Source: Bog-532 sp963720945 (GTDB lineage: Bacteria; Actinomycetota; Actinomycetes; Streptosporangiales; Streptosporangiaceae). From it: a DNA stretch of 64,000 bases. The stretch covers positions 1-64,000 of the forward strand of contig CAVRHH010000017.1 of the NCBI GenBank assembly GCA_963720945.1, in the 5' to 3' direction. The notes beneath the pieces are model-generated. The model did not search any database and was not told the origin of the DNA. It was given only the letters and a program-made list of their open reading frames with translations. This document shows positions 30,799 through 39,270 of the stretch, in pieces. The translations under genes and the position numbers were made by a program. Positions within the stretch are counted from its first letter, which is position 1; each line of letters begins with the position of its first letter.

Positions 30799-31673
30799 CA
30801 GGCGCCGGGCGCGGGCACGCCGATGGGGCTAGGGTAGGGAATCGCCGTGGCGCAGGCCTGCGCGACCGGCAGCAGGGCGTCCGCGATGTCCGCCGTGGCG
30901 GACCACCCGAGGCGTTCCCAGGGCCGCGCGGCGGCCCGGTCGGTGGCCTCCTCGACGGCGGCATAGGCGGCCCGGCCCGCGTCGGTGATCTCACCGTCCG
31001 GCCCGATCAGGCTGCGGTCCGTCAGCCGGGCCTGTGCGGCGTCCCACTGCTCGTCGGTCCAGCCGCGGATGGGCTGAATGTCCTCGCGTCGCATGTCCAG
31101 AGCGCACCGCAGGACCAGCGCCTCGCAGCCGTCGATGTCGGCTGCCGCCATGGCCGCGAAGTGACCGTCACCCCGGTGCTCACGTAGCGCAGTGGCCGCC
31201 TGCCAGAGCCGGGCCAGCGCGATGTCGCTGTCCGCCAGCGCGTGCCCGGGGCCCGGCAAAGCGGTGTTGGCCGCAGCCAGGACCCGGCCCGCGCAGTCCA
31301 GGCCGGCGGCCACCCTTGCCAGCTGGTCCGTGACCGCCGCCGTCTCCTTGTCCCGTCCGGCGAGCAGTCGGCGCAATGCGGCGGTCGCGCCGGCCTGGCG
31401 TGCCCGCAGGGCTTTACCCGGCGACGACAACTCCCAGACGGCGGGGATGGCCCGGGCGACCATGGCCGGCGCGAAGTTGTAGAAGGAGGCGGTGACGACC
31501 GCCGCGCCCGCCGGCCCCAGCGGGGCGGCCCGGCCCGCGAAATACCCCCGCCAGAACCCGTGCAGCCCCTGCTCTTGGTAGGCCGCGCGTGCCTCAGGCG
31601 TGAAGTAGGTCACCGCGTGGATGGGCTCGAACAGCGTCCACATCGAACGAGCCACCCGGGCCGGGTCAGCCAT
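30798..31673 (-). CDS. SCO6745-like helical protein
   Basis: This 291-aa protein matches the actinobacterial SCO6745/SalK-like group: ARSMWTLFEPIHAVTYFTPEARAAYQ near the start, LHGFWRGYFAGRAAPLG, the central LARLWQAATALREHRGDGH, and GWTDEQWD near residue 220. The group is all-helical and of unknown function; the HRGDGH motif is its most conserved point. The ATG at 31673 has GGAGGGAG 5 nt upstream, and the frame extends further only into non-conserved sequence. It is followed by the enoyl-CoA hydratase remnant with a 1-bp overlap, a linkage often seen for acyl-CoA genes. Confidence 0.75.
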   Translation of the reverse strand: MADPARVARSMWTLFEPIHAVTYFTPEARAAYQEQGLHGFWRGYFAGRAAPLGPAGAAVVTASFYNFAPAMVARAIPAVWELSSPGKALRARQAGATAALRRLLAGRDKETAAVTDQLARVAAGLDCAGRVLAAANTALPGPGHALADSDIALARLWQAATALREHRGDGHFAAMAAADIDGCEALVLRCALDMRREDIQPIRGWTDEQWDAAQARLTDRSLIGPDGEITDAGRAAYAAVEEATDRAAARPWERLGWSATADIADALLPVAQACATAIPYPSPIGVPAPGA

Positions 31674-31882
31674 GACCGCTCCCTCCGCCACCGCGCCGGT
31701 TTCGCCCGAGTCGGGTGAACCGCCCGGGCGACACCCCGCCAGCCTACGGTGCCCGCCAGACCGGAGTCCCGCCAGACGCACCAGCCCGCGCCGTCTCACC
31801 GTCCCCTGGTTATCCATCTCTCGCGGGCCGCGGCGATTTCCCCGCCGGGCGGTACCCTGCTGACGGTGAAGGGAGGCTCCGG

Positions 31883-32308
31883 GTGCGGGCCGTCGTCCAG
31901 CGGGTGAGCCAGGCCAGCGTGACCGTCGATGAGCGGGTCGTTGGGGTGATCGAGGAACCCGGCCTGGTCGTCCTGGTCGGGGTCACGCATGCCGACACGC
32001 CGGAGCTGGCGGCGAAGCTGGCCGCCAAACTTTGGCACCTGCGCATCCTTGACGGGGAGAAGTCGTGCTCCGACGTCGCGGCGCCGCTGCTCGTGATCAG
32101 CCAGTTCACGCTGTACGCCGATACCCGCAAGGGCCGCCGGCCGTCGTGGCTGGCCGCCGCCCCCGGCCCCGTGGCCGAGCCTTTGGTAGATGCGGTGGTC
32201 TCCGCCCTGCGTGAGCTGGGTGCCCGGGTGGAGACCGGCGTGTTCGGTGCCGACATGAAGGTGAGCCTGGTTAACGACGGTCCCGTCACTATCATCGTGG
32301 AGCTTTAG
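31883..32308 (+). CDS. dtd: D-aminoacyl-tRNA deacylase
   Basis: This 141-aa DTD enzyme removes D-amino acids (and glycine from tRNA-Ala) mischarged on tRNA. Family motifs are present: AVVQRVSQASVTVD at the start, LVVLVGVTHAD, the active-site SQFTLYADTRKGRRPSW and the cis-Pro loop NDGPVTIIVE at the C-terminus. Length is standard. The start is the GTG at 31883, with GGGAGG 6 nt upstream; earlier in-frame codons are not conserved. It stands alone between a divergent gene and the end of a converging DUF222 gene. Confidence 0.95.
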   Translation: MRAVVQRVSQASVTVDERVVGVIEEPGLVVLVGVTHADTPELAAKLAAKLWHLRILDGEKSCSDVAAPLLVISQFTLYADTRKGRRPSWLAAAPGPVAEPLVDAVVSALRELGARVETGVFGADMKVSLVNDGPVTIIVEL

Positions 32309-32346
32309 CCGCGTCCCGTTCAGGATGATCGGGCTTGTGCCCTTCG

Positions 32347-34491
32347 TCAGATGGGGTAAGTGGTGGGGCCGGTGGTGTAGCGGCGTCCGGCGGGTGTGGT
32401 CCATGTGTGGTAGCCGGGCTGGTGCTGTTCGAGTACCCACCCGGCGGCCTGCTTCAGGTGGTGGTGATGGCGGCAGCGGGGCCCGGTGTTGCAGCTGCAG
32501 GTGCGGCCGCCTTGTTCCCAGGGCACGGTGTGCTCGAAGTCGCAGCGGCGGGCGTCGCGGAGGCAGGGCGGGTAGGTGCATTCGCCGTCCCTGATCTGGA
32601 CCAGGTGGCGGAGGGTGCGGCCGGGGTCGTGCGCGCTGGTCTGGTGCCGGTGGTCGCATTCGGTGACGGCGAGGGGTTCCAGGGCCGCGGTCAGGTCGAG
32701 GGTGTGGCCGGGGAGGCGCAGCCGCCAGGTCCGGTTCCCGCCGGGCGGGCCGCTGCCGGGACCGGGCGGGCCGCTGCCGCTGCCGCTGCCGGGTGGGCTG
32801 GTCTTGGCGCTGGCTGGCGTGGTGGTTTCCCCCGATGGGCGGGTCTTTCCCCCGGGTGGGCGGGTGTGCCCGCCGGGTGGCGGCCCGCCGGGTGGCGGCC
32901 CGCCGGGGTCGTTGGTGCGGCGGGGTTTGCCGCGGCGGGCGGGGTGGGCGCAGCCGTGGGCGGTGGGGTGCCCGTGGTCGTCGGTGACGGTGATACACCA
33001 GGTGGTGGCGGGGTTGCCGGCGGCGTGGGTAGCCATGGTGCGGGCGAGGGCGGCGTCGATGGGGCCGAACGCGGCGGCCTCGCCGGGGTGGCCGGTGAGG
33101 CCGAGCAGGGTGGTCAGCGGGATGGTCAAGTTGATCGCCGCGGCCGGCGGCGGCCCGGTCCCGGCACGGCCGGAAGGCCCGGCGGGCGCGGGCTCCGCGG
33201 CGGGAGCCTCCGCGCTGGCGGGCTCTGTACTGGCGGACTCGGTGGCGGCAGGCTCCGCGCTGGGGGTCTCCGGGCTGGCGGGCTGGGGTGCGGTGGGGCG
33301 GGAGTCCTGGCCGAGCAGGGCGTCGAGGTAGGCGCGGGCGCGGAGCTGGTCCATCGTGCCGGCCAGCCCGGCGGCTTTCAGTTCCAGGGCGGCGGTGGTG
33401 ATGGCCTGGTCGGCGGCCAGCGCCGCATCCGGCGGCAACCCATACCCGCAGATCGCCGCGGTCCCGGCATCTTCGCGCCACAGCTCCACCCGCGGATCTT
33501 TTTCCGCCTCCGCCCGCCGCCGCCGCGCCGCGTCCGGGTCGGCCTTCACGACGGCCCGGCCGATCGCCGCGCGGATCTGCCCCGGCGTCTTCCCGGCCAC
33601 GCCGTCGGGATCACGGCCGCTTCGGCCTCGGCGGCGGCCGCGTCGCCCAGCACCCGGGTGGCCTCGGCGATGAGCTGCGCTTTATAGTCCCCGATGATCC
33701 CGCTCCGCCAGGGCCTGCCGGGTCAACGGGAGCCGGGTGGCCAGGTCGCGCGCCAGCGGGACCATCCGCTCCGCGGACCGCCGGGACAGCGCGAGGGCGA
33801 CCGCGACCTCATCGGCGCAGAACTTGTTCCACCCGGCCGGTGTCCCGCCCCGGGTGGCCGCGTCCTTACGGGTGGCCGCGGGGCGGCGGGCGGCCAGTTC
33901 AGCGACCGCGGCCAGCCGCCCCGCCGCCGCCCACGCCTCGGTTCTCGCCCACCCGGCCAGCACCCCGATCAGCTCATCATCATCCAGGCTCGCATACCCG
34001 CCGGTGCTGGCGGTGGCGGCGTCCAGCGCGCCGGCCAGGGATGGGCCCGGCCCGCTGGTGTCGAACGCGTGCCCGGAGCTGAACCCCGACCCGGCCCGGC
34101 CCTGCTGCCCCGGCACCCGGTCCCTCGGCAGGAACCCCGCATCCAGGCCCGGGTCCAGGCCCGCCGCCGGACCCGGATCAACGGGCGTCATCGCCGCATA
34201 ATCCGGCCACGGTTCCTCAAAGTCCTCGGCCGGCCACCAGTCACCCCCACCCGCGGGCCGATCATCGGGGAACGCCCATTCCGGCGGGCCGTCATCCAGC
34301 AACGGGCCAGGGCCCTCCTCGGCCGGCTGCCCGTGATCGCCGCGGAAAGGACCGGGGCCCTCCCCGGCCGGCTGCCCGCCCGGGCCGCGGGAACGGCCGG
34401 GGACATCACCGGCGGAACGCCCGCCCGGGCCGCCGGGGCGCGGGGCATCCCCGTCGCGCTGCCCGTCACCGGGAAATGGCTCAGCTGCCAT
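32347..34491 (-). pseudogene. DUF222 / HNH endonuclease with two frameshifts
   Basis: Two frames rebuild one DUF222-HNH protein of about 715 aa. The first (34491-33682) has a Gly/Pro-rich N-terminus and then the DUF222 core (DEVAVALALSRRSAERMVPLA), ending ALAERDHRGL. The second (33600-32347) starts AGKTPGQIRAAIGRAV and ends with the HNH motif TYPPCLRDARRCDFEHTVPW and CRHHHHLKQAAGW. Near 33700 one base is extra and near 33610 one is missing. The intervening third frame (DYKAQLIAEATRVLGDAAAAEAEAAVIP) continues the family. Such genes are scattered, often multicopy and SOS-associated; here a LexA-like box lies upstream. Sequencing error or genuine decay are both possible. Confidence 0.75.
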
Positions 34492-34536
34492 GCTGCTCGC
34501 CCCGCTCGATGGATACCATCACATAGCCACAGCCTA

Positions 34537-34552
34537 TCGAACATAGTATCGA
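34537..34552. promoter_or_regulatory. LexA/SOS-box-like site before the DUF222 gene
   Basis: TCGAACATAGTATCGA matches the actinobacterial SOS consensus TCGAAC-N4-GTTCGA at 10 of 12 fixed positions. It lies 46 bp upstream of the DUF222 start, which suggests damage induction. Confidence 0.55.
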
Positions 34553-34889
34553 AAAGCAAGAGTGGCAAGATAATGGGGGCGCAAATGTCACGTTCAGCCG
34601 GGGAATCTGGCGGCTATCAGGCCGCACACTGGTTGCGCAGCGGCTTGGGGGTCGCCTCGCATGATCGTAGTGGGGCCTCGACGTTTCAGACGGCATCAAA
34701 GTGCTGCCAGGCGAGCGTGGTTGAGCTGAGTGAACGTCTCGCGTGACTGTCGCCCCGTCCCGCGCCCCGTCCCGCGCCCCGTCCTGCGCCCCGTCCGTCC
34801 CGCGCCCCGGCTGGAATACCGGTAGCCGATGCTGTGATTGCTTCATGGCGAAGCGTGACGGAAGGGATCGGCGGAGCCCGCACCGGCAC

Positions 34890-35095
34890 CTGTCCGCCGC
34901 GCGGGGGCACGGATACGCGACTGAGTGCGCCCGTGTCGACGGATCACGCGTCCGCTGATCCGGGGCCTGGCTATCGTGAACGCGCTTGCGTACGCAGGCA
35001 ACGACGCGTCTTTCGCGGTGATGCGTCGCCTGGGCATGACCCACCAGGGGACATCCGACCGCTGGTATGGCAAGCGCTTCGAGTGGTGGACCGCC
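34890..35095 (+). pseudogene. GNAT acetyltransferase C-terminal remnant
   Basis: RGHGYATECAR is followed, after a frame change, by ALAYAGNDASFAVMRRLGM and RWYGKRFEWW. This is the acetyl-CoA-binding end of a RimJ-like GNAT. The N-terminal half is missing. Confidence 0.6.
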
Positions 35096-35214
35096 GGCCC
35101 ACTCACGCAAGTCGCGAGCCCGGCCGTCCTCCGTCGGTCCAGGGTTCGCCTCGCCGCGTCGCGCCCTTGACCGGCTCCTCCCCGAGTGTCCTGTCAGTTT
35201 GGAGCGCTCGCTAT

Positions 35215-35272
35215 TTGTTGAGGGAGCGGCAGTAGCCGGCGAGTTGTTGAGGGAGCGGCAGTAGCCGGCGAG
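35215..35272. repeat. 29-bp perfect tandem duplication
   Basis: Two identical 29-bp units (35215-35243 and 35244-35272) begin TTGTTGAGGGAGCGGCAG. The second copy overlaps the end of the IS630 remnant. Confidence 0.9.
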
Positions 35273-35333
35273 TCGGCCGGGGATCTCCTCGGCGCTCTTG
35301 TGCCAGGTGAAGGGTCGGGGGTTGTCGTTACAA
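35243..35333 (-). pseudogene. IS630-type transposase C-terminal remnant
   Basis: The minus strand reads NDNPRPFTWHKSAEEIPGRL and then AGYCR. This is the end of IS630-family transposases (WNDxPKPFxW, then the final helix). About 30 codons remain. Confidence 0.6.
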
Positions 35334-35998
35334 TGGCTAGAATCGTCGGGATGCCAGGGCCGCCCGGCCGCATCCGGCACCGCGAGCGGTCTGCATCGAC
35401 GGCCGGCGTGACGGCCGGGCGGAAGACTGCGGCGGTGAATACGCCCACGAGCTGATAACAGCGGCCACCGACGCGGTGCACTCTGGCCATGCTGAAGCGG
35501 TAGCCGAGTCCGAGCGCGTCTTCGGTAGCGAGATCGATCCCGGGGCCGTCCGTACGGCCGCTTTGACATCGGCCACATCAACGCGGAGCGTGCCGCCGCC
35601 TTCCCTGCCATCCCATCGCACGGAACCGGGGACCGCGGGGCGGCCACTCGGTCCATACAGCCTCAACGGGTAGCGTGCCATCGACAGCACGGGCAGGCGC
35701 GGGGCAAGCAGTGGTGATCTGACTCGTAATCGCTGACCTTACGCTATCTCCGCCAAACGTGTATCTGGAGATCGGATATGCAAGCGGCGGGACAAGGTTG
35801 TCATTTCAAGCCTGCCGCGAAGGCACGCCACTGGGGTTTGACATTCGGGGGCTCGGCCAGAATGACACATATCCCCATGCGACTCAGGCAACTGCTTTCC
35901 ACCTGTGCGCCGACCGGGACACGCCCATTTGCCGTTACGGGTGGAGTCTTGCTCGTGCCCGCTGAAATGTATACGCAGAGAAGCAAGCCGCCGTGGTA

Positions 35999-36460
35999 TC
36001 AGGGCAGGAGGCGGCTGGCGTGGCGGGTGTAGATCTCGCGCATGCGGTCCGGGTCTGGTGGGGTGTCTGGCGTGAGCGCGGCGCCGATTTCACGCATGAA
36101 GGCAAGGGCGGCTTCTGGCGGGGCCCAGAGTCCCAGCACCCGGGCCTGCTCGCCGAAAGGGTTGCTGAAGCCGTGCCGGTGCCCGCGGGGCGCCACGAAC
36201 ATCGAGCCTGGCGCCGCCTCCTGAGGCTCATCATCGCCGACGACCAGCAGGCGTCCGCGGGGCACGTAGATTGCCTCGTCGAAATCCTCGTGCGCGTGGG
36301 GGATCGGCCCGGCAAAGTGACCTGGGACGGTGATCTCCATCGCGGCGAACCCAGGCGGCTGACCGCCGTGGCCGGCCAGGATGTGCATCGGCTGGCCGGC
36401 GTAGGAGAATGCCGGTCCCTCACCGCGGTGTGTCAGCAAGGTCATGGCCTTTTCTATCAT
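35999..36460 (-). CDS. Cupin-domain protein
   Basis: This 153-aa single-domain cupin has motif 1 PIPHAHEDFDEAIYVPRGRLLV, with its two His and one Glu metal ligands, and motif 2 APGSMFVAPRGHRHGFSNP, with the last His. It would bind one divalent metal and act as a small dioxygenase, isomerase or ligand sensor; no substrate is indicated. The frame allows ATG at 36460 or 36445. Neither has a good ribosome site, though AAAAGG lies just before 36445. No operon partner is evident. Confidence 0.85.
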   Translation of the reverse strand: MIEKAMTLLTHRGEGPAFSYAGQPMHILAGHGGQPPGFAAMEITVPGHFAGPIPHAHEDFDEAIYVPRGRLLVVGDDEPQEAAPGSMFVAPRGHRHGFSNPFGEQARVLGLWAPPEAALAFMREIGAALTPDTPPDPDRMREIYTRHASRLLP

Positions 36461-36817
36461 CCGTGCTCGGTGTGCAGCCGCTCATGCCGCCGGTAGGGCG
36501 GGCGGGTCGGTGTCAGAGGCTCCATGCACACTGGCGACGGCATATTGCCAGTACCGGGGAGAGACCGATGGCCGTGAGCTTCCAGCTGGTGATCGACTGC
36601 GCTGCCCTGAGCCGCTCGCGCGCTTCTGGGCCGCCGCACCTGCGCGCACAGCTGTGAGCGCACCGAGCAGTGAAATTCCCGCAAGGCATCATTCAGCCTG
36701 GCGACAGGCCTTGATCCGGGTAATCCCCGGCACGCGGATCCCGGCCTCGTTCGCCCTCAGCCCGGACCGCATAGGCATGGTGCTGAACACGCAAGATCAG
36801 GCGAAATGAGGCCGGGG
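36461..36817. other. Intergenic region with a VOC/glyoxalase remnant
   Basis: At 36568-36655 (+), MAVSFQLVIDCA in one frame followed by PEPLARFWAAA in the next matches the start of a VOC-superfamily (glyoxalase-like) protein interrupted by one missing base. The remaining fold is not recognisable. The rest of this gap holds nothing I can support. Confidence 0.5.
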
Positions 36818-37654
36818 CTACGGCTTGCGGGCGATCGCCGCGTAGGCGCCGACCTCCGAGGCAGGCGGACGCGGCCGGGGCTCATCCTCGGCCCGCCATT
36901 CGGTCATGAGCTGAAGGCCGGGCGGGAGGAGTTCGAGGCCCTCGAGGAACCGGAGGAACTCGTCCTTGTTCCGGTACTGGAACGCGATCCCCGAGTTGCG
37001 ATAGCTCCGGTCGGTGCCATTCTCCTGGGCGTAGAAGTCCCGGGTGGGGTGCTGAATGGCCAGGTAACTACCGGAGGGCAGCGCAGCCACGAGCCGGGCC
37101 ACGACGTCCCAGGGGTCATCCTCGTCCGGGATGAAGTGCAGGACCCCGAAGATCGTCAGGGCGACCGGCTGTGACAGATCCAGGGTCTGCCGCAGCCGCG
37201 GGTCGCTGAGAATCTTGTCCGGGTCGCGCAGATCAGCGTGGATGTAGGCGGTCGCGCCCTCGGGGCTGCTGGTCAGCAGGGCGCGGGCGTGGGTCAGCAC
37301 AATCGGGTCGTTGTCCACGTAGACCACGCGCGCATCCGGGATGGCCGCCTGGGCGATCTCGTGGACGTTCGGGCTGGTGGGCAGGCCGGTACCGATGTCA
37401 AGGAACTGGCGGACCCCGGCATCCCGGGCGAGCCACGCCACCATGCGGCGCATCAGGGCGCGGTTTTCCCGCATGGCCTTGGCCAGGTGCGGGTTGGTGG
37501 CCATCGCCTTCGCGGCCGCCTGCCGGTCGGCGGCGAAATTGTCCTTGCCGCCCAGGATGTAGTCGTAGATGCGGGCCGTGTGCGGCACCGACGTGTCGAT
37601 GTCAGGAAGTTCCTCGCCCGGTTCGATCCCGCGGAAATCCCACTCGCCCGTCAA
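36818..37654 (-). CDS. SAV2177-family SAM-dependent methyltransferase
   Basis: This 278-aa protein belongs to the actinobacterial S-adenosylmethionine methyltransferase family PF04672. It has EELPDIDTSVPHTARIYDYI, LGGKDNFAADRQAA, the SAM motif QFLDIGTGLPTSPNVHEIA, YVDNDPIVLTHARALL and a C-terminal GAYAAIARKP. The family is expanded in actinomycetes and mostly of unknown substrate. I place the start at the TTG at 37654 (MTGEWDFRGIEPGEELP), where family similarity begins and GGGACGGGCGG precedes it. The frame is open up to an ATG at 37834. No operon partner is evident. Confidence 0.88.
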   Translation of the reverse strand: MTGEWDFRGIEPGEELPDIDTSVPHTARIYDYILGGKDNFAADRQAAAKAMATNPHLAKAMRENRALMRRMVAWLARDAGVRQFLDIGTGLPTSPNVHEIAQAAIPDARVVYVDNDPIVLTHARALLTSSPEGATAYIHADLRDPDKILSDPRLRQTLDLSQPVALTIFGVLHFIPDEDDPWDVVARLVAALPSGSYLAIQHPTRDFYAQENGTDRSYRNSGIAFQYRNKDEFLRFLEGLELLPPGLQLMTEWRAEDEPRPRPPASEVGAYAAIARKP

Positions 37655-37908
37655 CGGTCCGCCCGTCCCTTGCAGCCTGGCACCCGTTGCTTCCGCATCT
37701 TCCCGCCCTCGATTCTCATCGTCCCTCAGGGCTTGATCGTAGCCGCACTTGCGTGCGGTGATACGGCCTGTCGGCTCAAACATGGCCTTTCCGGCAATAC
37801 CGGCAGGCCAGCGGCCTGGCGCCAAGGCGGCCACCCAGGCCGACCAAGCACCAGGGCAGGCGGCAAGGCGGCCACCGAGGGCGGAGCGGCCACCGAGGGC
37901 GGAGCGGC

Positions 37909-38105
37909 CTAATCGTCAGCGGTGTTGGTGTCGGTGGCCAGCACCGCGTCCACGAAGTCCAGGTCAGACAGCGCGCACGCCAGCTCGCTGACCGGCCGTT
38001 TGCCGTGGACGTGCAACGTCACTTCCACCGTCCGGGCCCGTCCGCCGGCAGGCTGCCCGTCGCCGAACGGTTCGGTCGCCACGTCGTCGATGGTGAAGTT
38101 CGCCT
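37909..38105 (-). pseudogene. C-terminal remnant of an MgtC/SapB-like protein
   Basis: NFTIDDVATEPFGDGQPAGG then VEVTLHVHGKRPVSELACAL and DFVDAVLATD resemble the ACT-like C-terminal domain of MgtC/SapB proteins. The membrane part is missing. It ends abruptly at about 38105, where an unrelated fragment on the other strand begins. Confidence 0.45.
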
Positions 38106-38269
38106 GCGGTCCCCAGGTGAAACGGCATCTGGAGGTCGCCCAGGAATACGTCGACGCAGGGTTCGACCGCCTCGTCACGATGAACGCCGGCCCGGACCCG
38201 GACGGGTTCATGGACTTCTTCGCCCGGGAGCTGGCCGAACCGCTCCGTACGCTGACCCCGAACGGCTGA
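38105..38269 (+). pseudogene. C-terminal remnant of an LLM-class F420-dependent oxidoreductase
   Basis: About 54 codons (VKRHLEVAQEYVDAGFDRLV, NAGPDPDGFMDFFARELAEP) match the very end of F420-dependent TIM-barrel oxidoreductases. Everything upstream is gone; the break coincides with the MgtC remnant. Confidence 0.6.
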
Positions 38270-38293
38270 AACCCCGCTCCGGCGTCCCGGGTC

Positions 38294-39070
38294 TCAGCTG
38301 GCGCGGCTGGACGTCAGCGATGCGAAGACGACGGTGCTGCCCAGGTAGTGCCCGGTCGTGGGGTCGAAATCGCCGCCGCACGTGATCAGGCGCAGGGCGG
38401 CGTTACTGGTCGGGCCGTAGACGGTTGAGGACGGGAAGCTGGCCTTGCTGTAGGCGCGCACGCCGGTCACCCGGAAGACCGCGGTGGTCCCGTCGGCCAG
38501 GCCGACGTCGACCTCCTCGCCGGGGCGCATCGCGCCGAGCCGGTAGAACACCGATGGTCCCTGGTACGTGTCGATATGGCCGACAATCACCGACGGCCCG
38601 GCCTGCCCGGGCGTGGGGGAGTACTCGTACCAGCCGGCCTCGCTCGGCCTGGCGAACAGCGGCGGCACCTGCATCGTCCCGTCGCTGCCGAGCCCGAGGC
38701 GGATGAGTCTGGAGCTGACGCCGATGGCGGGGATGTTCAGCGAGACGGGCACCGAGCGCGGCAGGGTGGGCCCCTGCGCCGCCTCCAGTTGCTTGGCGGT
38801 CTCGCCCGCCCACGGCAGCGGGACCGACGAGGCCGCCGCGCCCCCGGACGAGCCGCCGTGCCCGGACCCGGACGCGGTCCCGGACCCCGTCCCGGTGGAA
38901 CCGGCCGCCGAACTGGCCGGCTGCGGGGCGTGATGCTGGCTGCTGACCGCTACGCCGATAGCGGTCCCGCCGCCGGCGATCAGGACTGCGGCGGCTATTA
39001 AAGCAGCCTTTGGCCGGACCCTGCGGAGTGCGCCGAAGTGGCCGGGATCGTCCTGCGTGCGGGGCATCAA
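38294..39070 (-). CDS. Class F sortase
   Basis: This 258-aa membrane-anchored transpeptidase has a basic N-terminus, one transmembrane helix (about residues 21-41), a Ser/Gly/Thr-rich stalk (50-85) and a sortase domain. Catalytic His165 sits in VIVGHIDTYQGPSVFYRLG and Cys231 in LRLITCGGDFD. The usual catalytic Arg is not obvious in the segment after the Cys (GHYLGSTVVFA). Class F sortases are typical of actinobacteria, and most have no known substrate. It is divergent from a DUF4142 surface protein whose tail resembles a sorting signal. The start is one of two adjacent ATGs. Confidence 0.88.
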   Translation of the reverse strand: MMPRTQDDPGHFGALRRVRPKAALIAAAVLIAGGGTAIGVAVSSQHHAPQPASSAAGSTGTGSGTASGSGHGGSSGGAAASSVPLPWAGETAKQLEAAQGPTLPRSVPVSLNIPAIGVSSRLIRLGLGSDGTMQVPPLFARPSEAGWYEYSPTPGQAGPSVIVGHIDTYQGPSVFYRLGAMRPGEEVDVGLADGTTAVFRVTGVRAYSKASFPSSTVYGPTSNAALRLITCGGDFDPTTGHYLGSTVVFASLTSSRAS

Positions 39071-39158
39071 AACTCCGATTCTCGCGGGCCTACTGCCCCG
39101 GCCAGGCCGTCGGGCGAAAAGCGCCGATTCCGGCCGAACCGGGATCCGCCGGGCGCCG

Positions 39159-39216
39159 TTCCCCTTAGTAGAGCGGTAAGACGGCTGTTCCCCTTAGTAG
39201 AGCGGTAAGACGGCTG
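39159..39216. repeat. 29-bp tandem duplication in the sortase/DUF4142 promoter region
   Basis: Two identical 29-bp units starting TTCCCCTTAGTAGAGCGGTA lie 55-112 bp before the DUF4142 start, between the divergent genes. They could double a regulator site. Confidence 0.9.
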
Positions 39217-39270
39217 TGGCTTCTGCCTCTATGTACGCATACCGGTCCTCGCGAGTTCAATGGAGGCATT

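Larger units (their letters stand above)
34553..35998. other. Gene-poor stretch with remnants
   Basis: Between the DUF222 gene and the cupin gene I find only remnants, annotated separately (GNAT and IS630), a C/G-rich 12-bp repeat (CCCGTCCCGCGC-like, 34755-34805) and a 29-bp duplication. The minus-strand frame at 35690-35337 (starting MARYPLRLYGPSGRP) is open, but I cannot assign it. 35700-35990 is noticeably AT-richer and holds nothing I recognise. Confidence 0.5.

Noticed and set aside
35337..35690. Minus-strand open frame of 117 codons (MARYPLRLYG...)
   Set aside because: There is no domain match and no ribosome site I trust, and it lies among gene remnants; it is left unassigned.
39159..39216. 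Duplicated TTAGTAGAGCGGTAAGAC element considered as a tRNA fragment
   Set aside because: It resembles a D-arm fragment, but there is no acceptor stem, anticodon arm or T-loop around it.
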